This document shows, piece after piece, positions 1-10,216 of a stretch of DNA of 64,000 nt (its first letter is position 1; the number at the start of each line of letters is the position of its first letter). Made by a program: the position numbers and the translations under genes. The notes under the pieces were generated by a model. That model was not told the origin of the DNA and did no database searches. It saw only the letters and a list, made by a program, of their open reading frames with translations. The DNA is taken from the NCBI RefSeq assembly GCF_003751635.1, contig NZ_RJVI01000002.1:526528-590527 (forward strand), in the 5' to 3' direction. The DNA is from Inmirania thermothiophila (GTDB taxonomy: Bacteria > Pseudomonadota > Gammaproteobacteria > DSM-100275).

Positions 1-110
1 ACGACTTCCCCGGGGTCACGCGGGGGGCGGCCCGCCACTGCCGCCCCGCCGGCCTCAAGCACGTCCTCATCGGCTTCCGCTGCGCCGCCGACGCCACCCC
101 ACGGCCGTGA
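1..110 (+). CDS. C-terminal fragment of a SUMF1/formylglycine-generating-enzyme-like protein (partial)
   Basis: The reading frame entering at base 3 runs to a TGA at 108-110 and has no start inside the window. Its last residues include GLKHVLIGFRCAAD. A terminal GFRCA is characteristic of the SUMF1/formylglycine-generating enzyme (FGE-sulfatase) fold, which also includes accessory proteins of nitrous-oxide and thiol metabolism. Only about 35 residues are visible, so neither the catalytic cysteines nor the substrate can be judged. The next gene starts 106 bases further on in the same direction. Confidence 0.45.
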   Translation, partial: DFPGVTRGAARHCRPAGLKHVLIGFRCAADATPRP

Positions 111-216
111 CCCACACCCCGACCCCGGCAGCAGCCCAGGCCTCGCCCGACCCCGCCACCCCACTCGCCCGCACGAGGGTCGGGCGCATGCATGCCGACA
201 CCCCAGGGAGCCCGCC

Positions 217-1392
217 ATGAACCGGATCGTCGCCGTCCTGTTGCTCCTCCTCGCCGGCGCCTCCGCCCAGGCCGCGGGCCTGGACGCCTTCCTCGCCCGG
301 CACTGGGCCGATCCCCTGCCGCCGCAGGGCGAGCCGCCGCCCGGATACAGCCCCCTCGAGGCCCGCCTCGACCCCGAGGCCTGCGCCGCCTGCCACCGCG
401 CCCAGTGGGAGGCGTGGAAGGGAAGCCGGCACGCCCGCGCCATGGGGCCCGGGGTGCTGGGCCAGCTCCTCACCTTCGCGCCAGAGGCGGCCGCGGCGTG
501 CCGTCGCTGCCACGCGCCGCTCGCGGAACAGGACCCCGCCGCCGGCCCCGCCGCCGAGCGCCTGCAGCGCCAGGGTCTCGTCTGCGCCGCCTGCCACGTG
601 CGCGCCCACGTGCGCTACGGCCCGCCCCCGCGGCGCGACCCCGACGCCCGCGGCCCCGTGGGCAGCTCGGGCCCGCACGGCGGCTTCGTCGCCACGCCCG
701 CCTTCGAGCAGTCCGCCTTCTGCAGCGTCTGCCACCAGTTCGGCCCAGACGGCTACGCCCTCGAGGGCAAGCCTCTTGAGAACACGGTGGAGGAATGGCG
801 CACGAGTGACTGGGCCGCCAAGGGCGTTCAGTGCCAGGGATGCCACATGCCGGAGCGCGAGCATCTCTGGCGCGGGATCCACGACCCGGACACCGTCGCC
901 CGCGCGGTGACCGTCGACGTCGATTTCCAAGAGGCCTCCGCCAGGCGCGTACGGGCGACCATCACCGTGCGCAACACCGGCACCGGCCACCATTTCCCCA
1001 CCTACGTCACGCCGAAGGTCTTCCTCCGCGCCGTCCTCGTGGACGCCGCGGGGCGCGCCCTCGGCGAGACGCTGCAGGAGGCGGTGATCGGCCGCGAGGT
1101 CACGCCGGACCTCTCCGCCGAGGTCTACGACACGCGCATCCCCGCGGGCGAGGCCTTCGCCGCGCTCTACGACGCCCCGCGCCCGGCAGGCGTCGCGGCC
1201 CTGCAGGTCTGGCTCACGGTGGACCCGGATCACTTCTACCGGCGCTTCTTCGAGTCGCTTCTGCCGCAGATGCCCGACGGCGAGCCGCAGACGCTCATCG
1301 CCCTCGCCCTGGACGAGACCCGCCGCGCCCCCTTCGACGTCCTGCGCCGGCAGATCCCGCTGCCGCCGCCGGCCGCGCCCGGCGGGGACTGA
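217..1392 (+). CDS. Secreted pentaheme cytochrome c family protein
   Basis: This 391-residue protein starts with a Sec-type signal peptide (about residues 1-20, ending ASAQAA), so it is exported to the periplasm. Five CxxCH heme-attachment motifs are visible: CAACH 56-60, CRRCH 95-99, CAACH 123-127, CSVCH 169-173 and CQGCH 206-210. The C-terminal part (about 225-390) has no heme motif and looks like a beta-sandwich. The arrangement resembles the cytochrome c554/multiheme electron-transfer group. The likely role is periplasmic electron transfer; the partner is unknown. An AGGGAG ribosome site precedes the ATG. The YeeE-family gene follows 19 bases downstream. Confidence 0.85.
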   Translation: MNRIVAVLLLLLAGASAQAAGLDAFLARHWADPLPPQGEPPPGYSPLEARLDPEACAACHRAQWEAWKGSRHARAMGPGVLGQLLTFAPEAAAACRRCHAPLAEQDPAAGPAAERLQRQGLVCAACHVRAHVRYGPPPRRDPDARGPVGSSGPHGGFVATPAFEQSAFCSVCHQFGPDGYALEGKPLENTVEEWRTSDWAAKGVQCQGCHMPEREHLWRGIHDPDTVARAVTVDVDFQEASARRVRATITVRNTGTGHHFPTYVTPKVFLRAVLVDAAGRALGETLQEAVIGREVTPDLSAEVYDTRIPAGEAFAALYDAPRPAGVAALQVWLTVDPDHFYRRFFESLLPQMPDGEPQTLIALALDETRRAPFDVLRRQIPLPPPAAPGGD

Positions 1393-1411
1393 CGCCGCCC
1401 CCGCCGCTACA

Positions 1412-2620
1412 ATGGCGCCCGTGACCCGGAAAGCCTCCGTGACGACAGGGCGGATCCGCTCCGCCCTGCCCTTCGCCGCCGCGGCCGCCCTCACCGCGCT
1501 GGGGCTGCACGTGCTCTGGCGTCACGGCCCCCGTCTCGCCGCCCTCTACGCCATCGCCCTCGCCCTTGGCCTCGCCCTGCACCACGCCTCGTTCAGCTTT
1601 TCCGGGGCTTACCGGGCATTGTTCACGGAGCGGCGCACGCAGGGCGTGCGCGCCCACATCCTCCTCATCGCCCTCGCCACCGTGCTCTTCGCCCCCTTCC
1701 TCGCCATGGGGCAGGCCTTCGGTCACCCGCTCTACGGCGCGCTGGCCCCCCTCAGCCTGTCGGTGCCGGCGGGCGCCTTCCTCTTCGGGATCGGGATGCA
1801 GATCGGCGACGGCTGCGCCTCGGGGACCCTCTACACCGCGGGGAGCGGCAATCGCAAGATGGCGCTGACCCTCGCCGGCTTCCTGGCCGGATCGCTCCTC
1901 GCCACCTTCCACGCCCCCTTCTGGTGGGGCGTGCCGAGCCTCGGCACCGTGGACCTCGGCCGCACCCTGGGCTGGCCCGCCGCGGTGGCGCTGCAGCTCG
2001 GTGTGCTGGGGCTCCTCGATCGGCTGCTGGTCCGCATCGACGCCGGCCGCCGCCCGCAGCCGCTGCAGGCCCACTGGCTGCGCGGCCCCTGGCCGCTCGC
2101 CGCCGGGGCGGCGGCCCTTGCCCTGCTCAACCTCGCCACGCTGCTGGTCTCGGGCCACGCCTGGACCATCGCCTGGGGGCTCACCCTGTGGGCGGGCAAG
2201 ATCGCCACCGCCCTCGGCCTCGACCTCACCGCCCACGCCTTCTGGCGCGGCGGCTACACCGAGGCCGCCCTGGGTCGGAGCATCCTCGCCGACGATACCT
2301 CCCTCATGGACCTCGGCATCATCCTCGGGGCGACCCTGGGCGCGATGCTGGCGGGCCGCTTCCCGGAGGGGCGCTGGCCGAAGGCACGGCCGCTGCTGGG
2401 GGCGCTGGTGGGCGGTGTCCTCATGGGCTACGGCGCCCGCATCGCCTTCGGCTGCAACATCGGGGCCCTGTTCTCGGGCCTCGCCTCCTTCAGTCTCCAC
2501 GGGTGGGTCTGGATCGCCGCCGCCCTGCCCGGGGTCTGGGTGGGGATCCACCTGCGCCCGCTCTTCGGGCTCTCCGGCTTCCCGGAGCGGGCCGGCGCCG
2601 CCGGGCTCAGCACTCGATGA
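1412..2620 (+). CDS. YeeE/YedE family inner-membrane sulfur-compound transporter
   Basis: This 402-residue polytopic membrane protein belongs to the YeeE/YedE (TsuA) family, whose characterised members import thiosulfate or related sulfur species. Two family signatures surround conserved cysteines: GDGCASG (C135) and AFGCNIG (C348). These correspond to the pore cysteines that relay the sulfur anion. Many hydrophobic segments span the length, and two halves each carry one cysteine motif. A GTG at 1421 is an alternative start. It follows the multiheme cytochrome closely and may share its transcript. Its last 14 bases overlap the 3' end of the convergent serine dehydratase gene. Confidence 0.85.
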   Translation: MAPVTRKASVTTGRIRSALPFAAAAALTALGLHVLWRHGPRLAALYAIALALGLALHHASFSFSGAYRALFTERRTQGVRAHILLIALATVLFAPFLAMGQAFGHPLYGALAPLSLSVPAGAFLFGIGMQIGDGCASGTLYTAGSGNRKMALTLAGFLAGSLLATFHAPFWWGVPSLGTVDLGRTLGWPAAVALQLGVLGLLDRLLVRIDAGRRPQPLQAHWLRGPWPLAAGAAALALLNLATLLVSGHAWTIAWGLTLWAGKIATALGLDLTAHAFWRGGYTEAALGRSILADDTSLMDLGIILGATLGAMLAGRFPEGRWPKARPLLGALVGGVLMGYGARIAFGCNIGALFSGLASFSLHGWVWIAAALPGVWVGIHLRPLFGLSGFPERAGAAGLSTR

Positions 2621-3977
2621 CGTTGACCGCGAGGCCGCCGCGGGCGGTCTCCTTGTACTTGGCGCTCATGTCGGCCCCGGTCTCGCGCATGGTGCGGATC
2701 ACGCGGTCGAGGGAGACGTGGTGGCGGCCGTCGCCGCGCAGGGCGAGGCGCGCGGCGTTGATGGCCTTGACCGCCCCCATGGCGTTGCGCTCGATGCAGG
2801 GGACCTGGACGAGCCCCCCCACGGGGTCGCAGGTCAGTCCCAGATTGTGCTCCATGCCGATCTCCGCCGCGTTCTCCACCTGCTGCGGGGTCCCGCCCAG
2901 GTACTCGGCGAGGGCGCCCGCGGCCATGGAGCAGGCCACCCCCACCTCGCCCTGGCAGCCCACGTCGGCCCCCGAGATGGAGGCGTTGAGCTTGTAGAGC
3001 AGGCCGATCGCCCCCGCGGTGAGGAGGAAGCGGATCACCCCCTCCTCGCCGCGGTCGGGACCGAAGCGGGTGGCGTAGTGGAGCACCGCCGGCACGATCC
3101 CGGCGGCACCGTTGGTGGGCGCGGTCACCACGCGCCCGCCGGCGGCGTTCTCCTCGCTCACGGCGAGGGCGTAGAGGTCCACCCAGTCGAGCACGTTGAG
3201 GGGGTCGCGCAGCGCCCCCTCCGCGGCCCCCACGAGCTTGCGGTGGAGCTCGGGCGCGCGCCGGCGCACCTTCATCCCGCCCGGGAGGACCCCGTCACGC
3301 TCGCAGCCGCGGCGCACGCAGGCCTGCATCACCTCCCAGATCCTCAGGAGACCGGCACGGATCTCGGCATCCGTCCGCCACACCCGTTCGTTGGCCCACA
3401 TGACGTCCGACACCGCCAGCCCCTCCCGCGCGCAGTGCCCGAGCAGCGTCTCGGCGCTGGTGAAGGGATAGGGCAGGCGGGTCTCCTGCGCCGGCCCGCC
3501 CTGCTCCCCCTCCGCCACCACGAAGCCGCCGCCCACCGAGTAGAGGACCGCCTCGGCGAGGCGCGCCCCGGCGGCGTCCCTGGCCTCGAAGCGCATCCCG
3601 TTGGGGTGGAAGGGCAGGCGCCGGCGGCGGTGGAAGACGAGGGACTCGCCTTCCACGAACGGGATCTCGTGCCGGCCGAGCAGGCGCAGCCGCCCGGCGG
3701 CAAGGGCCTGCCGCGCCGCCTCCGCCCCCGCCTCCGGATCCACCCTCTCCGGCTCCTCGCCCATGAGCCCCAGCACCACCGCCTTGTCCGTGCCGTGGCC
3801 CTTGCCGGTGGCCCCGAGCGAGCCGTAGAGCTCCACCCGCACCTGCGCGGTGCGCGCCATCAGCCCCTCGTCCCGGAGCCGCCGGGCGAAGCGCCGCGCC
3901 GCCCGCATCGGCCCCACGGTGTGGGAGCTGGAGGGACCGATGCCGATGGTGAAGAGGTCGAAGACGCTGACCGGCAC
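2607..3977 (-). CDS. sdaA: L-serine ammonia-lyase, single-chain iron-sulfur type
   Basis: A 456-residue L-serine dehydratase that converts L-serine to pyruvate and ammonia using a [4Fe-4S] cluster. The N-terminal regulatory domain begins [20 protein letters not shown], the family hallmark. Cluster ligands are visible at C341, C383 and C394. The protein ends in a terminal cysteine (NVIEC, C456), the tail-in-mouth residue that in the Legionella enzyme occupies the active-site iron. The start is GTG at 3977, two bases after the stop of the DUF302 gene, so the two are probably cotranscribed. The 3' end overlaps yeeE by 14 bases. Confidence 0.95.
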   Translation of the reverse strand: MPVSVFDLFTIGIGPSSSHTVGPMRAARRFARRLRDEGLMARTAQVRVELYGSLGATGKGHGTDKAVVLGLMGEEPERVDPEAGAEAARQALAAGRLRLLGRHEIPFVEGESLVFHRRRRLPFHPNGMRFEARDAAGARLAEAVLYSVGGGFVVAEGEQGGPAQETRLPYPFTSAETLLGHCAREGLAVSDVMWANERVWRTDAEIRAGLLRIWEVMQACVRRGCERDGVLPGGMKVRRRAPELHRKLVGAAEGALRDPLNVLDWVDLYALAVSEENAAGGRVVTAPTNGAAGIVPAVLHYATRFGPDRGEEGVIRFLLTAGAIGLLYKLNASISGADVGCQGEVGVACSMAAGALAEYLGGTPQQVENAAEIGMEHNLGLTCDPVGGLVQVPCIERNAMGAVKAINAARLALRGDGRHHVSLDRVIRTMRETGADMSAKYKETARGGLAVNVIEC

Positions 3978-3979
3978 GG

Positions 3980-4441
3980 CTACCGCCCGGCGTCGGCGAC
4001 GATGCCCGCGAGGACGGCATCCAGCTCCGCCGCCATCCGATCCAGCTCCGCCACCTCGTAGGGGGCGAACACCGCGCTCGGGAGGCGGTAGGTGAGGCGC
4101 GCGGTCCCGTCCGGGCGCTCGGTGACGTAGAGGCGCAGCGGCGCCTCGATGCCGGCGGCGACGCTGGCGCGCAGCATGCGCACGGCATAGCGCGGCGCGA
4201 AGACCATGATCACCCGGTTGCCGGGCAGGGTCTCACCGATGGCGCGGGCCCCGCAGTCGGCGCAGGCGACGGCGACCACGCCGAGGCCGTGGGCCCGGAC
4301 CGCCCGCTGCAACGCCTCGACGTAGGCGGCGAAGGGACGCCCGGTGTCGATGACCCGCGTGCCGGGATAGGGGGTCGGGTTCTCGCCGCGGGCGACACCC
4401 GCCGCGAGGAGCACGAGCGCGAAGACCGTGCGGCGCATCAT
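3980..4441 (-). CDS. Exported DUF302 domain protein
   Basis: A 153-residue protein with a probable signal peptide ([19 protein letters not shown]) and a DUF302 domain over most of the rest. DUF302 proteins are small heme- or nucleotide-associated periplasmic proteins of unsettled function. I chose the ATG at 4441 because a GGAGGAGGAA ribosome site lies just upstream; a second ATG follows directly at 4438. The reading frame extends further upstream but without family similarity. Two cysteines (CADC) lie near the middle. It is the upstream partner of the serine dehydratase gene, two bases away. Confidence 0.75.
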   Translation of the reverse strand: MMRRTVFALVLLAAGVARGENPTPYPGTRVIDTGRPFAAYVEALQRAVRAHGLGVVAVACADCGARAIGETLPGNRVIMVFAPRYAVRMLRASVAAGIEAPLRLYVTERPDGTARLTYRLPSAVFAPYEVAELDRMAAELDAVLAGIVADAGR

Positions 4442-4595
4442 GGGCTTCCTCCTCCAGGGTCCGTGCCGCTGCCGCAGCGGCACCGCGAGTATAGGCGGGG
4501 GCGCGAACGCCCGCCCGCACCCCGATCGGGACCGGATCGGCCGCCCCGACCTTGCCGCTCGCCGCCTCCGGTCCACGGTTTTTGCTCCCTGTCAG

Positions 4596-4847
4596 CTGCA
4601 GCGCCTGGAGAAGCTGCGCGCGGGCAGGGACGTGCGCGAGATCCCGGCCTGCGACCTCGCCCTCGAGCTCGACCACCGGCCCGCGGTGCCGGAGGGCGTC
4701 GCCTGCTGCGAATCCGTGCGCGACTACGTCTCGCGCGAGATCCTCGCCGACATCCTCGCCGCGGAGGAGGATGACATCGACCGGCTCGAGACCCAGCTCG
4801 AGCTCATCGACAAGGTGGGGCTGGAGAACGACCTGCCGTCGCAGATG
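4596..4847 (+). pseudogene. Bacterioferritin remnant (C-terminal half only)
   Basis: In frame, these bases encode about 84 residues that align with residues ~70-157 of bacterioferritin: LQRLEKLRAGRDVREI, then DLALELD, then ESVRDYVSREILADIL, then LETQLELIDKVGL and LPSQM. The first ~70 residues (helices A and B, with the first ferroxidase and heme ligands) are missing. The histidine expected in the EExHIDWLE ferroxidase motif is aspartate here (EEDDIDRLE). No stop follows SQM; the frame runs open into the next gene. I read it as a decaying fragment. It points tail-to-tail at the intact bacterioferritin-associated ferredoxin gene. Confidence 0.75.
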
Positions 4848-4862
4848 CAGGGCGGACCCGCC

Positions 4863-5069
4863 TCAGTCCGCCTCCTCGCCGCCGCCCTGCGACGCCGCGT
4901 ACCGCCCGGCGTGCACCGCCGCGACGGTCTCGCGCATCGCCTCCATGCAGCAGCCGCAGTCGCTGCCCATCCCGGTGGTGCGGATCAGCCACCGCAGGGC
5001 GGCGGTGCCCTCGCCCGCCGCCTCCCGCAACGCCCGCTCGGTGACGCCCTTGCACATGCAGATGGACAT
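4863..5069 (-). CDS. bfd: Bacterioferritin-associated ferredoxin (BFD-like [2Fe-2S] protein)
   Basis: A 68-residue protein beginning MSICMCKGVTERALREA and carrying a later GMGSDCGCC segment. The four cysteines have the Bfd spacing (C-x-C near the N-terminus, C-x2-C-type pair about 35 residues later) that binds a [2Fe-2S] cluster. Bfd reduces bacterioferritin to release stored iron. I chose the ATG at 5069 because it puts the first two cysteines at positions 4 and 6, as in E. coli Bfd; in-frame ATGs at 5084 and 5093 are alternatives, and none has a strong ribosome site. Its natural partner next door is only a fragment. Confidence 0.8.
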   Translation of the reverse strand: MSICMCKGVTERALREAAGEGTAALRWLIRTTGMGSDCGCCMEAMRETVAAVHAGRYAASQGGGEEAD

Positions 5070-5165
5070 GATGCGAACGATCATGCGTCGCATCCATGTT
5101 TGCAACCCCGGGGCGCCACCTCCCGGGTATACTGCGCAGCGTCGCCAGGACCACCGGAGGCACCC

Positions 5166-5603
5166 ATGACCCATCGCAGGCTGGTCCACCGCACCCGGAT
5201 GCCGATCCGCTGGGGCGACATGGACGCTCTCGGCCACGTCAACAACGCGGCCTATTTCCGCTACTTCGAGCAGGCCCGCGTGGAGTGGCTGGAGCGCACC
5301 GGGCTCGGGCTGGTCCAAGACGGCGTCGGCGCCGTCATCGTCAACGCGAGCTGCACCTACCACCGCGCCCTGGTCTACCCCGGCGAGATCGAGGTCGCGG
5401 TCTACGCCGGCCCGCCCGGGCGCTCCAGCTTCGAGACCTGGTACGCGCTGCACCGCACCGACGCGCCGGAGGTCCTGTGCGCCGAGGGCCAGGCCCGCGT
5501 GGTCTGGGTCGACCACCGGGCGGGCCGGTCCGTGCCCCTGCCGGAGGCGCTGCGCGCCCTGCTCCCGGCGCCCGCGCCGGACGGCGTGCCGGCCTCGTCG
5601 TGA
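5166..5603 (+). CDS. Acyl-CoA thioesterase, YbgC/4-hydroxybenzoyl-CoA thioesterase family
   Basis: A 145-residue hotdog-fold thioesterase that hydrolyses an acyl-CoA to the free acid and CoA. The signature RWGDMDALGHVNNAAYFRYF is present near residues 15-34, with the catalytic-type aspartate D20 before ALGHVNN. The start is preceded by GGAGG with good spacing. It stands alone on the + strand and converges with the leftward CoA-transferase gene 63 bases downstream. It could be a housekeeping enzyme or could recycle CoA for the adjacent aromatic catabolic genes; the sequence does not decide. Confidence 0.85.
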   Translation: MTHRRLVHRTRMPIRWGDMDALGHVNNAAYFRYFEQARVEWLERTGLGLVQDGVGAVIVNASCTYHRALVYPGEIEVAVYAGPPGRSSFETWYALHRTDAPEVLCAEGQARVVWVDHRAGRSVPLPEALRALLPAPAPDGVPASS

Positions 5604-5666
5604 GCCTGGGCCCGACCGGCGTCCCGGCGCTGCAGGTCCCGTGCCCGCGCACCCCGCCGCGGCGCC

Positions 5667-6878
5667 TCAGCCGATGATCCCGGCCTCGCGCAGCCGCGCG
5701 ATCTCCCCCGCCTCGACCCCGGCCAGCTCCCGCAGGACGTCCTCGGTGTGCTCGCCGAGGGCGGGCGGTGCCGCCTCGGCCATCCGCGCCGCGCCGTCCA
5801 TACGGATGGGCGAGGCCACCTGGGGCAGCGCCCCCCAGCGCGGGTGGGTCAGCCGGCGCGCCAGTCCGCGGTGGCGGACCTGGGGATCGGCGAAGACGTC
5901 GGCGACGTCGTTGATGGGGCCGGCGGGCACCGCCGCCGCCTCCAGCGCCTGCACCCAATGGGCCCGCGGGCGCTCGCGCAGCCGTGCGGCCAGCAGCGGG
6001 ATCAGCGCCTCGCGGTGGCGCACGCGGGCGGCGTTGGTGGCGAAGCGCGGCTCGTCGGCGAGCCCCGCAAGCCCCAGCACGTCGCAGAAGCGGCGGAACT
6101 GCGCGTCGTTGCCCACCGCCACCACGAACCAGCCGTCGGCGGCCTCGAAGGCCTGGTAGGGCACGATGTTGGGATGGGCGTTGCCGAGCCGGCGCGGCGG
6201 CTCGCCCGAGACCAGGTAGTTGAGCGCCTGGTTGGCGAGGCAGGCCACCTCCACGTCCATGAGGGCGAGGTCGATGTGGCGGCCGCGGCCGGTGCGGTCG
6301 CGCTCGCGCAGGGCGGCGAGCACCGCCACCGCGGCGTAGAGGCCCGTGAGGACGTCGGTGAGCGCCACCCCCACCTTCTGCGGCTCGCCGCCGGGCTCGC
6401 CGGTGATGCTCATCAGCCCCCCCATGGCCTGGATGAGGAGGTCGTAGCCGGGGCGCGCGGCATAGGGCCCGTCCTGCCCGAAGCCGGTGATGGAGCAGTA
6501 GACGAGGCGCGGGTTGCGGGCGGAGAGGCTGGCGTAGTCGAGGCCGTAGCGCGCGAGCCCTCCGACCTTGAAGTTCTCCACCAGCGCGTCGCAGCGCTCG
6601 GCCAGCCGCGCCACCAGCGCCGCCCCCTCCGGACGGGCGAGATCCACCGCCACCGAGCGCTTGCCCCGGTTGGCGCAGAGAAAGTAGGCCGAGGGCGCAC
6701 CCGCGGCGGGGTCGCCCGCCCAGGGCGGGCCCCAGCCGCGGGTCTCGTCGCCGCCCCCGGGCCGCTCCACCTTGATCACCTCGGCGCCGAGGTCGGCCAG
6801 GAGCTGCGTCGCCCAGGGGCCGGCGAGGACGCGGCTGAGGTCGAGGATGCGCACCCCCGCGAGCGGGCCCTCAGCCAT
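5667..6878 (-). CDS. Class III CoA-transferase (CaiB/BaiF family)
   Basis: A 403-residue family III CoA-transferase, which moves CoA between two carboxylic acids through an aspartyl intermediate. The N-terminal LAGVRILDLSRVLAGPWATQ motif and the catalytic D175 in ALTDVLTGLYA are visible. Length is typical. Its start overlaps the aldehyde dehydrogenase stop by 8 bases, so it is the last gene of the leftward unit beginning at paaG. Close relatives include succinyl-CoA:glutarate and formyl-CoA transferases. With a glutaryl-CoA dehydrogenase elsewhere in the island, a dicarboxylate donor or acceptor is plausible, but the substrate is not assigned. Confidence 0.88.
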   Translation of the reverse strand: MAEGPLAGVRILDLSRVLAGPWATQLLADLGAEVIKVERPGGGDETRGWGPPWAGDPAAGAPSAYFLCANRGKRSVAVDLARPEGAALVARLAERCDALVENFKVGGLARYGLDYASLSARNPRLVYCSITGFGQDGPYAARPGYDLLIQAMGGLMSITGEPGGEPQKVGVALTDVLTGLYAAVAVLAALRERDRTGRGRHIDLALMDVEVACLANQALNYLVSGEPPRRLGNAHPNIVPYQAFEAADGWFVVAVGNDAQFRRFCDVLGLAGLADEPRFATNAARVRHREALIPLLAARLRERPRAHWVQALEAAAVPAGPINDVADVFADPQVRHRGLARRLTHPRWGALPQVASPIRMDGAARMAEAAPPALGEHTEDVLRELAGVEAGEIARLREAGIIG

Positions 6879-8325
6879 CGATCCCCCCCATGCAGAGGTA
6901 CTTGATCTCGACGAACTCCTCGATGCCGTACTTGGAGCCCTCGCGGCCGATGCCCGACTCCTTGACGCCGCCGAAGGGGGCCACCTCGTTGGAGAGGATG
7001 CCGGCGTTGATGCCCACCATGCCGTACTCGAGCCCGCGCGCCACGCGCCAGACCCGCCCCACGTCACGGGCGTAGAAGTAGGCGGCCAGCCCGTAGGGGG
7101 TGTCGTTGGCCAGGCGCACCGCCTCCTCCTCGGTGCGGAAGCGGAACAGCGGCGCCACCGGCCCGAAGGTCTCCTCGCGCGCCACCCGCATCTCCGGGGT
7201 GACGTCCACCAGCACCGTCGGCTCGTAGAAGTTGCCGCCGAGGGCATGGCGACGCCCGCCGGTGAGCACCCGCGCGCCCTTGGCGAGGGCGTCGGCGACG
7301 TGGGCCTCCACCTTGGCGAGGGCGTCGGCGTTGATGAGCGGCCCCTGCTGCACCCCCTCCTCGGTCCCGGGGCCCACGCGCATCGCCCGCACGCGCTCGG
7401 CGAGCCGCTCGGCGAAGGCCTCGTAGACCCCGTCCTGGACCAGAATGCGGTTGGCGCAGACGCAGGTCTGGCCGGTGTTGCGGTACTTGGAGGCGAGCGC
7501 TCCCTCCACCGCCGCCTCCAGGTCGGCATCGTCGAAGACGATGAAGGGGGCGTTGCCGCCGAGCTCGAGGCTGATCTTCTTCACGGTGGCGGCGCACTGC
7601 GCCATGAGCCGCTTGCCCACCTCGGTCGAGCCGGTGAAGGAGAGCTTGCGCACCGTCGGGTTGGCGGTGAGCTCCCCGCCGATCTCCCCCGCCGGCCCCG
7701 TCACCACGTTGAGCACCCCCGCCGGGATCCCCGCGCGGTGGGCGAGCTCGGCCAGGGCGAGGGCCGAGAGCGGGGTCGCGCTCGCCGGCTTGACCACCAC
7801 CGTGCAGCCGGCGGCGAGCGCGGGCGCCACCTTGCGCGTGATCATGGCGTTGGGGAAGTTCCACGGCGTGATCGCCGCCACCACGCCCACGGGCTCCTTG
7901 GTGACCACGATGCGGTGGCCCGGCAGGTGCTCGGGGATGACGTCGCCGTAGACGCGCTTGGCCTCCTCGGCGAACCACTCCACGAACGAGGCCCCGTAGG
8001 CGACCTCGCCCCGCGCCTCCGCCAGCGGCTTGCCCTGCTCGGCGGTCATGATCCGCGCGAGATCCTCCTGGTGCGCCAGGATCAGGGCGTGCCAGCGCTT
8101 GAGCAGCGCCGCCCGTTCCTTGGCCGTCCGCTTCCGCCAGTCCTCGAAGGCCCGCGCCGCGGCCTCCACCGCCTGCCGCGTCTGCGCCGCGCCGAGGCGC
8201 GGCACCTGCGCGATCACCCCGCCGGTCGCGGGATCGCTCACGGGCATCGTCGCCTCCGCGCCGACCCACGCCCCGTCGATGTAGCACCGATCCCGAAGCA
8301 GCCCGGGGTCGCTGAGCTCGATCAT
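6871..8325 (-). CDS. NAD(P)-dependent semialdehyde dehydrogenase, GabD (succinate-semialdehyde dehydrogenase) type
   Basis: A 484-residue aldehyde dehydrogenase. The ITPWNFP nucleotide motif, the general-base glutamate in SLELGG (E255) and the nucleophile in GQTCVCANR (C288) match the numbering of E. coli GabD. The ATG at 8325 was chosen for its GGAGGAGGTG ribosome site; the frame is open 13 residues further upstream. It converts a semialdehyde to its acid. Succinate semialdehyde is the family default, but the product of BoxC is also a semialdehyde (3,4-dehydroadipyl-CoA semialdehyde) and no other aldehyde dehydrogenase is in the window, so a BoxD-like role is possible although BoxD itself is a different subfamily. 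Confidence 0.85.
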   Translation of the reverse strand: MIELSDPGLLRDRCYIDGAWVGAEATMPVSDPATGGVIAQVPRLGAAQTRQAVEAAARAFEDWRKRTAKERAALLKRWHALILAHQEDLARIMTAEQGKPLAEARGEVAYGASFVEWFAEEAKRVYGDVIPEHLPGHRIVVTKEPVGVVAAITPWNFPNAMITRKVAPALAAGCTVVVKPASATPLSALALAELAHRAGIPAGVLNVVTGPAGEIGGELTANPTVRKLSFTGSTEVGKRLMAQCAATVKKISLELGGNAPFIVFDDADLEAAVEGALASKYRNTGQTCVCANRILVQDGVYEAFAERLAERVRAMRVGPGTEEGVQQGPLINADALAKVEAHVADALAKGARVLTGGRRHALGGNFYEPTVLVDVTPEMRVAREETFGPVAPLFRFRTEEEAVRLANDTPYGLAAYFYARDVGRVWRVARGLEYGMVGINAGILSNEVAPFGGVKESGIGREGSKYGIEEFVEIKYLCMGGIDG

Positions 8326-8404
8326 CTCGCACCTCCTCCGCGTGATCGTTCCACCGCCAGCCATTATCCGCCCGGCCCTCGCCCCAGGCCCCCCGGCGCC
8401 GCGG

Positions 8405-8991
8405 TCAGGCCCCGCCCCGCGCCGCGAGCCACGCCCGCGTCATCGCCTCCACCCGGGGCAGGAAGGCGCGAAAGTCGGCCTCGAAGCCGGCGTAGTCGGC
8501 GCGCAGGGCGCCGATGCCCGCGGCCAGGCGCTGCGGGCGCCGCACCCGCCGCGCGAGCCGGACGAGCACCGCCTCGATGCCCTCGACGCGGGCGTAGCCG
8601 CCGATCCAGTCCTCGCCGCACAGGCGCCGCGCCCAGGCCGCCATGGGCGCGGGCAGCTCCGCCGCCGCCAGCGCCCGGCACACCCGCGCCGTGAAGGAGG
8701 CGAGCCCGCAGCCGGTCAGCTCCTCCCAGTCGCGGGCGAGGAAGTGGTCGTAGAAGACGTCCACGAGCACGCCGCGGTAGGGCCCCGCCGGCGCGGGCAC
8801 GCGCCGGCGGCTGCGCCGCGCGGCCTCGTCGCCGTCGGTGAAGGCGTCGACCCGGCGGTGCAGGGCGATGGCGCGCTCCAGCGCCGGCGGCCGCTCGCCC
8901 CGCAGCCGCCCCTTGACGAAGTCGCCCATGAGCGTGCCCACGAGGACCTCGTCGGCGGCGTCGCGGACCAGGTAGAGGTGGCCGAGATAGT

Positions 8992-8995
<4 letters not shown>
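8405..8995 (-). CDS. acpH: ACP phosphodiesterase (AcpH family)
   Basis: A 196-residue protein of the acyl-carrier-protein phosphodiesterase family, which removes 4'-phosphopantetheine from holo-ACP. It begins [10 protein letters not shown], like the MNFLAHLHLA start of E. coli AcpH, followed by [12 protein letters not shown] and [10 protein letters not shown]. The best start is a TTG at 8995 that overlaps the thiolase stop codon as TTGA, implying translational coupling. A lipid-metabolism gene inside an aromatic catabolic unit is unusual. The next gene downstream is the aldehyde dehydrogenase, 79 bases away. Confidence 0.8.
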
Positions 8996-10197
<1,202 letters not shown>

Positions 10198-10216
10198 CAC
10201 CTCTCCCCTCCCGTCG

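Noticed and set aside
67..1494. A 475-residue minus-strand frame opposite the multiheme cytochrome
   Set aside because: The + strand has a signal peptide and five heme motifs; the antisense translation is alanine/arginine/glycine-rich and matches nothing.
4428..5603. A 391-residue + frame reading from before the bacterioferritin remnant into the thioesterase
   Set aside because: It joins a decayed fragment, the antisense of bfd and a normal thioesterase. The thioesterase has its own start and ribosome site at 5166.
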